Shown here: in pieces, positions 41,080-49,000 of the stretch
Layout of the letters: every line of letters begins with the position of its first letter
Position numbering within the stretch: position 1 is the first letter of the stretch
Source of the DNA: JBOHUC01 sp050733935
Lineage (GTDB): Bacteria > Eisenbacteria > RBG-16-71-46 > DASYSL01
Assembly: GCA_050733935.1 (NCBI GenBank)
Contig: JBOHUC010000107.1
Location: 1-60,660, forward strand
Direction of reading: 5' to 3'
Length of the DNA stretch: 60,660 nucleotides
Program-made: the position numbers and the translations under genes
Notes under the pieces: model-generated
Seen by the model: only the letters and a program-made list of their open reading frames with translations
Databases searched by the model: none
What the model was told of the DNA's origin: nothing

Positions 41080-42962
41080 GAGCCGTTCTTCGCGTACGGC
41101 AATAGAATGTCCGAAAGTTGCATGTCCCAGGCGGCGGTGGGACAACGTTCGGCGCAGAGTCCGCAGTGCACGCAGATGTTCTCGTCCTTGAGCATCACCC
41201 TTTTCGTCTGGGGCAGCTCCTCGGAGACGAAAAGAGCCTGCTCGGGGTTCTGGGCGGGGGCCGTGAGCCGGTTCTTCAGATCCTTTTCCTCGCCGTTGGG
41301 CGCGATGGTCAGGCAGAGCACCGGGCAGACGTCGATGCAGGCGTCGCACTCGATGCAGCGCGGAGCGTCAAAGACAGTCTGCGCGTCGCAATTCAGGCAG
41401 CGCTCCACCTCACGGGCCGTCTGCTCGGGCGTGAAGCCGAGCTCCACCTCGACGGACAATTCCTGGAAGCGCTTGACCAGATCGACATGCTTCATCTTCT
41501 GGCGGTGGACCGGATTGAAGTCGTTGGAATAGCTCCACTCCGAGATTCCCATCTTCTGACTCATGAGATTCAGGCCGCGGGGCGGCCGCACGGTCACCGG
41601 CTGACTCTGCGCATACTGATGAATGGAGATCGCGGCTTCATGTCCGTGGGCGACGGCCCAGATGATGTTCTTCGGGCCCCAGGGCGCGTCGCCGCCGAAG
41701 AAGACGCCGGGGCGCGTGGACATGAAGGTGGTCCCGTCCACGACGGGCAGGTCTTCCTTGCCGAATTCGATACCGATGTCCCGCTCGATCCAGGGAAAGG
41801 CCGCCTCCTGACCGATGGCCAGGATCACGTCATCGCAGGGGAGAATGACGGAATCGATTGTCCTCGAGTTTCTGGCGTCGGTGTCCCATTCGAGCCGCTC
41901 GAATTCCATTCCGACCAGCTTCCCGTGTTCCAGCACGAAGCGCTTCGGTGCATGGTTGACGAGGATCTCGATTCCTTCCTCTTCGGCATCTTCCAGCTCC
42001 CAGGGTGAGGCTTTGAAGAAACCTCGCGGGCGGCGGGCCATCACCTTGATGTCCCGGCCCCCCAATCGTCGCGACGAGCGGCAGCAGTCCATGGCGGTAT
42101 TGCCGACGCCGATGATCAACACCCGCTCGCCGATCTTGTCGATGTGCTTGAACGCGATGGACTCGAGCCAGTCGATGCCGATGTGGATGTTGGCGCTCGC
42201 CTCGTCGCGTCCCGGGAGTTGCAGATCCTTGCCGCGCGGCGCGCCGCTGCCGACGAAGACGGCGTCGAATCGATCCTCGAGGAGCGCTCGCATGCTCGTC
42301 ACCGGAGAGTTGTAACGAACATCGACCCCCATGTCCAAGATGGCATCGCACTCTTCCTGGAGCACCTTCTCGGGGAGGCGGAAGGACGGGATGTTGGTGC
42401 GCATCAGCCCTCCCGGCGTCTCGTGCTTCTCGAACAGCACGACGTCGTAGCCCAGGGGCATCAGGTCGTTGGCCACGGTCAGGGATGCCGGACCGGCTCC
42501 GATCAGGGCCACACGCTTTCCGTTCTTCCGGGCCGGAACTTTGGGCAGGAGATGGCCGATCTCCCCCTTGAGGTCGGCGGCCACCCGCTTGAGCCGGCAA
42601 ATGGCGACGGGTTTGTCACCTTCGAGCCGCCCGCGCCGGCAGGCGGGCTCGCAGGGCCGGTCGCAGGTACGGCCCAGGATGCCGGGAAAGACGTTCGACT
42701 CCCGATTCAGCATGTAGGCGTCGGTGTAACGCCCCTGGGCAATCAAGCGGATGTATTCCGGCACGTTCGTGTGCGCCGGACAGGCCCATTGGCAATCGAC
42801 GACCTTGTGGTAGTAGTCGGGATCTTGCGTATCGGTTGGTTTCACTTGGCGATGATCGTCTAAGACGGGTGTCACCTCAAGAGGATCTGAGACTCGGGCC
42901 CGCGGGGCCGTCCGCGAAAGCCAGTGGGGGCGGACACGGGCGTTCGGGTTCGCGGGGGGCAC
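41055..42962 (-). CDS. GltD-like FAD/NAD(P) flavoprotein with two ferredoxin-type clusters
   Basis: The 635-residue protein combines an N-terminal cysteine-rich Fer4_20 domain (CQWACPAHTNVPEYIRLIAQGRY, RTCDRPCEPACRRG), an FAD domain (VALIGAGPASLTVANDL), an NAD(P)-binding domain (VLIIGVGNTAMDCCRSS) and a C-terminal pair of [4Fe-4S] motifs (CIECDACIDVCP, CVHCGLCAERCP). It resembles the small subunit of glutamate synthase and NfnB-type proteins. As first gene of the operon it probably links the 2-oxoacid oxidoreductase to NAD(P)H through ferredoxin-type centres. The GTG at 42962 is used here; a GTG at 42875 is a possible shorter start. Confidence 0.88.
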   Translation of the reverse strand: MPPANPNARVRPHWLSRTAPRARVSDPLEVTPVLDDHRQVKPTDTQDPDYYHKVVDCQWACPAHTNVPEYIRLIAQGRYTDAYMLNRESNVFPGILGRTCDRPCEPACRRGRLEGDKPVAICRLKRVAADLKGEIGHLLPKVPARKNGKRVALIGAGPASLTVANDLMPLGYDVVLFEKHETPGGLMRTNIPSFRLPEKVLQEECDAILDMGVDVRYNSPVTSMRALLEDRFDAVFVGSGAPRGKDLQLPGRDEASANIHIGIDWLESIAFKHIDKIGERVLIIGVGNTAMDCCRSSRRLGGRDIKVMARRPRGFFKASPWELEDAEEEGIEILVNHAPKRFVLEHGKLVGMEFERLEWDTDARNSRTIDSVILPCDDVILAIGQEAAFPWIERDIGIEFGKEDLPVVDGTTFMSTRPGVFFGGDAPWGPKNIIWAVAHGHEAAISIHQYAQSQPVTVRPPRGLNLMSQKMGISEWSYSNDFNPVHRQKMKHVDLVKRFQELSVEVELGFTPEQTAREVERCLNCDAQTVFDAPRCIECDACIDVCPVLCLTIAPNGEEKDLKNRLTAPAQNPEQALFVSEELPQTKRVMLKDENICVHCGLCAERCPTAAWDMQLSDILLPYAKNGSCPKPTPE

Positions 42963-43050
42963 CTCGATCGGAGTCGTTTCCCCGATTTTGCCCCCCGCAA
43001 ACGCGCCATGCTCAACTACTTGTCATCGCCCGATGTGAGCGCCTTCCCGT

Positions 43051-46000
43051 CTAGGGAAGCCAGACGAAGCGTTGCAGCAGCGTCCCCTGCTCGGACGCCA
43101 GCTTCAGCAGGTAGATTCCCGGCGCGCTTCGAACGCCCTGGTTGTCCTCGCCGCGCCACAGAAGCGCATGACGCCCAGCCGGTCGCGGCCCCTCGTCGAG
43201 GGTTCGGACCCTCCGCCCGCGGACATCGAAGATCGCCGCATGGACCGTTCCCGGCCGCGGGAGGGCGTACTCCGAGCGCACGAGCCCGCGGCCCGGATTC
43301 GGTGCCACGGGAGCGAGAGACAGGCGCTCGGGGGCCGATTCGGCCGAGACCGAGGCCGCCATCGCCACTTCGAGATGAACCTGGACCGGGAATGGATCCT
43401 CGTCCTGATCGTTGCTCTCGACGACGACGAGCGCATCGTACGTTCCCGGGGTGAGGTCAGCCGCGTTGAACGTGAGCACGATCTCCGCGGACGAGCCGGG
43501 CGACACGCTCCCGGTGAGCGGATTCGCGGTCAGCCACGGGAGCCCAGCCAGGCCGTACAGAATCATGTTCGAGTGCAGGGTCGAGATCGGGGTTCCCAAC
43601 TGGGGTGCGTAGAACTCGAGCGGTTGCGTGCCGGCAATCACCCTTCCGATCCCGAAGCGGTAATCGATCAGCGTAGCCCGGTCGATCCGGTCGTCCGCAA
43701 TGACCACCGAGGCCTGAGGCGGAATGTTGGTGAGGTACGCAAGGCTCGCGTACGATGCGTCGAACGATGCCGGAAGTCCGGCGGCCAGCGGATGAGCCGG
43801 GAGCAGGACGATGTTTCGTTCTCTCGGATCGCTGACGATCCCGACCCCGCCCGGCAGCGTCACGAGACTGGCATTTCCACCGTGGAATCCCCACCCCGCC
43901 GCGTGGAACTCGAGGCGCCCCCCGTTCTGGACGTACGTGGCGAGCTGGACCGCTTGCGCGGCCAGGTTCGTGTAACTCTGGGTGAATTGGTCGCCAGCGA
44001 CGATCACGCTCCGATAGGACCCGAGATTCACGAACGGCAGCTCTGCCGTCCCCACGACATCGAAGGCTATCCCGTTCGCGGCGAGCACATCCTGGTTCGA
44101 CGTTCGTCCCCACGGCAGCACATCCTGCACCAGGAGTACGCTGGCTTCCCCGGCGGTGTCCGGCTGGGATAGCGTGGGAACGTAGCCGGGAGGAGCCTGA
44201 TTCGTCCTCTGATCGGTCGCGGTTTCGGCGATCATCCCGGCAGACTGCCCGCTTCGAACGCCCGCCACCCTCGCCAATCCGCTAAACACATCCTGAAACG
44301 AGATCGTGAACTGGAGGTCGGTGCCCCCCGTGTTCGAGAGCGTCAGGTTCCGGGTCGTGCTCTCGCCGCTTCCCAGGGCAACGTCGATGGACGTCGGAGT
44401 CACGTCGATCTCGGGTGGCACCCGTCCCTCCGCATGCAGCGGAACCAAAATCGTGGGATCGTTCGGGTCGTTGCTATGCAGCGTGAGCACGCCGGTTTCC
44501 TCTCCGGCGTCGACAGGGCTGAAATCGACAGCCAGGCTCAGGCTCGCCCCCGGTTCCAGCACGAAGCCCGAGGGATCCGTCTGGAACTCGGCCGGTGAAA
44601 TCTCGACCCCGCTCACGGTCAGGAGGTCGGTTCCCACGTTCTCCACCTCGACCGACAGCGTGCCCGTTTCCCCGATCAGCACCACACCGAAGTTGAGGTT
44701 CGATGGCTGGACCGCAATGTTCGGCACTCCGATCACCTGCATCCGGGCGGGCACCGACAACACGGGCTCGTCCGGGTCGTTGCTCTGCACGAGCACCTGG
44801 GTTTCAAGGATGCCGGCCGGGGCTCCCTCGGAACGGAACTGGATGGTGACTTCGAGGGTCGACCCAGCCGGTACGCTCCCCTCGCGCGGATCCGCAGAGA
44901 TCCAGGAGAGCGTGCTGCCGGAGAGGGTGTACGGAATCAGCCGCGAGTGCAGGATCGCGATCGGAGTTCCTGTGTCATAGGAGGCGGAATACTCGAGCGG
45001 TTGGCAGGCCACCACCACGCGTCCGAACCCGCGCGGGTACTCGGCGAAGGTCGGGCGTAGGAGATCGTCACCGATCACGACGCTCGCGGCGGGTGGGAGG
45101 TTCGTGAGAAAGGCAATGCTCGGGGGAGGACCGAAGAAGCTGGCCGGAAATCCGGTGACGAGTGGATGATCCGGCATGAGGACGTGGTTCATCGTCGAGT
45201 TGAAATATGCGATTCCCACTCCGCCCGGAAGAGTCACCAGGCTTGCGTCCCCGCCATTCCAGCCCCATCCGAAGGCATGGAACTCGAGCTGCCCGCCGTT
45301 CTGGACGTAGGCGTCGAGTTGCGCCGCCCGCGCGGCGAGATTGACATACGTCGCCGTGTACTGATCTCCGGGCACGATCACGACGTCGTAGGCTTCGAGA
45401 TCGACCAGCTGGAGTGCGGTGCTCGGGATCACATGGTAGGGAATCCCGATTCCCTCGAGGGCCATCTCATTGGCCATGGTGCCCCAGGGCTGCGCATCCT
45501 GAACGAGGAGCACGCGCGCGTCCCCTTCGGTACGGGGGGTTGAAGCGGACGGCACGTAGTCTGCCGGAGCTCGATTCGACGGCTCGATCGGGCGCCTTGA
45601 TTCCAGGCTCGGAACGCTTCGAACCGTCGTCTCGTGCACGGCCGCTCCGAGATCATTCCCGAACCCGATCGCGAACGTGAGATCGCTGGCTCCGGTGTTC
45701 GTAATGGTCAGGGTCCGGGCCAGGCTGTCTCCGCTCATGACCGCCACGGAGAGCGATTCCGGCGCGACGGCGATGTCCGGCGGGAGGATGCCCTGGCCGC
45801 GCAGGGCCACGGCAAGCGCGGGCGTGTCGGGGTCGTCGCTATGGACCGTCAGAGAGCCGACGGCCTCGACTGCCACGGAGGGAGCGAAGTTGACGGCCAG
45901 GATGCGCCGCGCTCCGGGGGCCAGCGTGAAGCCCGAGAGGTCGGTCCCGAACGCCGGAGGAGCGATCTCGACGTTGCTCACGGTCAGCAGGTCCGTGCCG

Positions 46001-49000
46001 ATGTTTCTCACTTCCACGGATTCGCTCGCCGCCAGTCCCACGAACAGGGTGCCGAAGTCGAGGCTTTCCGGCGCCGCCGCGATCTGCGGGATGCCGATCA
46101 CGCGCAGGTGAGCGGACACCACGCCCCTGGACTCGTCGGGATCGTTCGAGTCGAATGCGACCGAGCCGACATACATGCCGCCCAGCAGACCTTCGCTGTG
46201 GAACGTGATTTGAGCTTGCGTGGCGCCACCGGCGGGAGCTCCGCCCGTGATCGGGGCGACGGTGAGCCATTCGGGCCCCACGCCCGATTGCTCGAGGAAT
46301 TCGTTCAGGATCCCAAGCGTCGTCGGGTTGTCGATGTAGCCGCCTTCCTGGCCGGCGTACAGGAGGTAGTAGAGACGCGAGCCCGTCAAGCCGAACACGC
46401 GGTGGAAGTCGTTGTCCGTGTTGGGCGCCCACTCGTGGTTCACGCCCTCGGCGTCGCGCAGGATGACAAGATGATTGACCGAGGGATCGAATGCGTTGAA
46501 CACGCGTTTGACGAAACCACGATAGATCGAGCCCCCGACGAACTGCTCGAGGATCGCTGCGTCGACATTCCCGCCGTTGTCCGCTCCCAGGTTGCCCGTG
46601 ATATCGAAGTTCGTGGCGCCATCGAGATCGGCCACGAACACGAACAGACCGGGGTACTTGCGCGTGAAATAGCGGCCGCCCGGTCCCACGAATGGGCTCG
46701 TCCGAATCACCCCATCCGAATACTCGAGAGCCGATCCGAGGTTCGTGCCCAGGAGATTACCGAAGTCGTACATGTCGTTCCCGCCGTCGCCTATCCCTGT
46801 CCCGTTGACGCCCTCGGAAAAATCAAAGCGGTTCGGGATGAGGGCGGTCACCTGGGCGAAGTTGGCATCGAGCGCATGCAGGACGTCTTCGAGCGAGGGT
46901 TCGAGGAAGCCATTGGTTTCACGCGGCGAAAGCGTGCGCAGCGCCAGGGTCGAGCCTGCTGGAACGCCCGGCGCTTCCGGGGCAGCCGACACGACCGGGG
47001 CGACCTTGCCTCCTGCCCAGGACTCGCCCGTTGCCCGCGGTTCCTTCGTTGCGGGGTGGGGGTTCGTCGAAGCCATCACGGGGCTTGCCACGACCACCGC
47101 TCCGGAGTCGGCGATGCCTGCGACGGACGCTCTCCACACCAGGGGTCCCTGTCCGTGGTTCGAAATCGTGACCTCGCGGGTCGCGGTTTCGTTCGGTCCG
47201 AGCTCGGCGAAGACCTCCTCCGGGGCCAGAGCGATGTCGGGCGGCAGGGTGCCCAGGCCGTTCATGCTGAACGTGCGGACCGGCAGGTCGGGATCGTTGC
47301 TCGCAATCGACAGCGTGCCCGCGGCCGGGCCGGTCGCGCTCGGACAGAAGGTCACGGGGAGCATGGCCCTTGCCCGGGGCGCGAGCGTGAGATTCGTGAG
47401 AGCCGGAACGAAGTCGGGAGAATTCGATCCGATCGTGTGCACCACCAGAACGTCCGTGCCGGAGTTCTCGAGCTCGATCGCCATGGTTCGGCACTGCCCG
47501 AGCAAATTCACACCGAACGCAACCGGGTCCGCGCTCAGGTGGTAGGAGAGTCGCAAGCGGTGCCGTTCCGTGCCACAGAACGGATCCACCGCCGGGGAGT
47601 TCTGGATCAGCGCATGCACGACTCCGTCCGCGGCGTACGCCGCGAGCTGGCCGGCGTCCAGGTGGAAATCGCCACTGTCCGGCTGGCAATCGATGAAGAC
47701 TTCTCCCACGGACCCGAGGAGGCTCCCTTCGACGTAGAGGCTCGCGGTTTCCGAAAAGTCACCAAAGTCACCATCGACATGCAGGTTCAAGTCTCCATCG
47801 GCGGGAGGCGTTTGCGGGAGGAGGAGATCGTGCGTCGTCGTGGCTCCGGACTGGGAGTAGGTCTGGACCGACTCCACGACCTGCAGTTCGCCTCGAACCG
47901 TGAGATGGGGTACCCCGGTGACGTCCATGTGCGCCGGCACCCTCGTCTCGACCTCGTCCGGATCGTTGCTTCGCACCTGGATCAAGGCGTCGTAACCGCC
48001 GCCGAGGAGATCGTCGGCATTGAATTCGATCGCGATTTCGGCCGTCCCGCCCGCCGGTACTGTTCCTTGTACGGGCTCGGCCGACAGCCAGGGGACGCCG
48101 CCGCCGGAGAGCGAATACGGGATGAGCCGGGAGTGGAGGATCGAGATCGGATTCCCCGGCTGGGGGGCGTAGAACTCGAGCGTCTGACAGGACACGACCA
48201 CGCGCCCGAGGCCGAGGTAGTACTCGGCGAGCGTGACCCGGCCGACTTCGTCGGTGGTCACCACCTGCGCGTGAGCCGGCACGTTCGACAGATAGCTATG
48301 GCTCGCGCTGTTCCCGAAGAACGCGCTGGGCAGCCCCTGGACGAGCGGATGATCCGGCAGGACGATGAAGTTGGTCCCCGCGGAATAGGGGGTGATCCCC
48401 ACGCCACCCGGAAGCGTGACGACGCTCGCATCCCCACCCTGAAACCCCCAACCGGCGGCGTGGAACTCGAGCTGCCCGCCGCCCTGAACGAAGTCGTCGA
48501 GACGGTCCGCCTGGGATGCGATGTTGAGGTAGCTTGAGGTTGACTGATCGCTCGCGACGATGATCAGGCGGTAGGTGTCGAGATCGATCGAGCCCAGCTG
48601 CGCGGTGCCGGTAACGTCATAAGCGATGCCGTTCGCTTCAAGGACAACCTGGTTCGCGTTTTGGCCCCAGGGCAGGAAGTCGTAGACCAGTAGCGCCTGA
48701 GCCCCACCCACGGTACGACCGGCGAAGGCGGTGGGCACGTACCCGGCCGGAGTGCGGTCGGTACGCGGTCTTGCCTCGGCCCCCGACGACGGGTCCTCGA
48801 TCGGCACCGTGCGCACGTTCACGACCCGGGGCGCGGCGCCTCCCACCTCCCGCAGGGCGATCGAGAATTCGAGATCGCTGAATCCCGTGTTCGAGATCGT
48901 GAGCATCCGTGTGACACGCTCCCCGCTCAGAAGACCGACCAGGAGCGACTCCGGCTGAACCGCGATGTCGGGAGGCAGGAGGCCCTCGCCGTGCAGCGCG

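Noticed and set aside
39646..41532. 628-codon plus-strand frame over the ferredoxin oxidoreductase genes
   Set aside because: Antisense shadow; both subunits on the other strand have intact motifs and proper gene spacing.
45634..48537. Very long open frame (967 codons) on the plus strand, antisense to the giant subtilase
   Set aside because: In GC-rich DNA the antisense frame of a real gene often stays open. The translation is Arg/Glu/Asp/Val-rich with no domain, and the minus-strand frame has a complete protease and modules.
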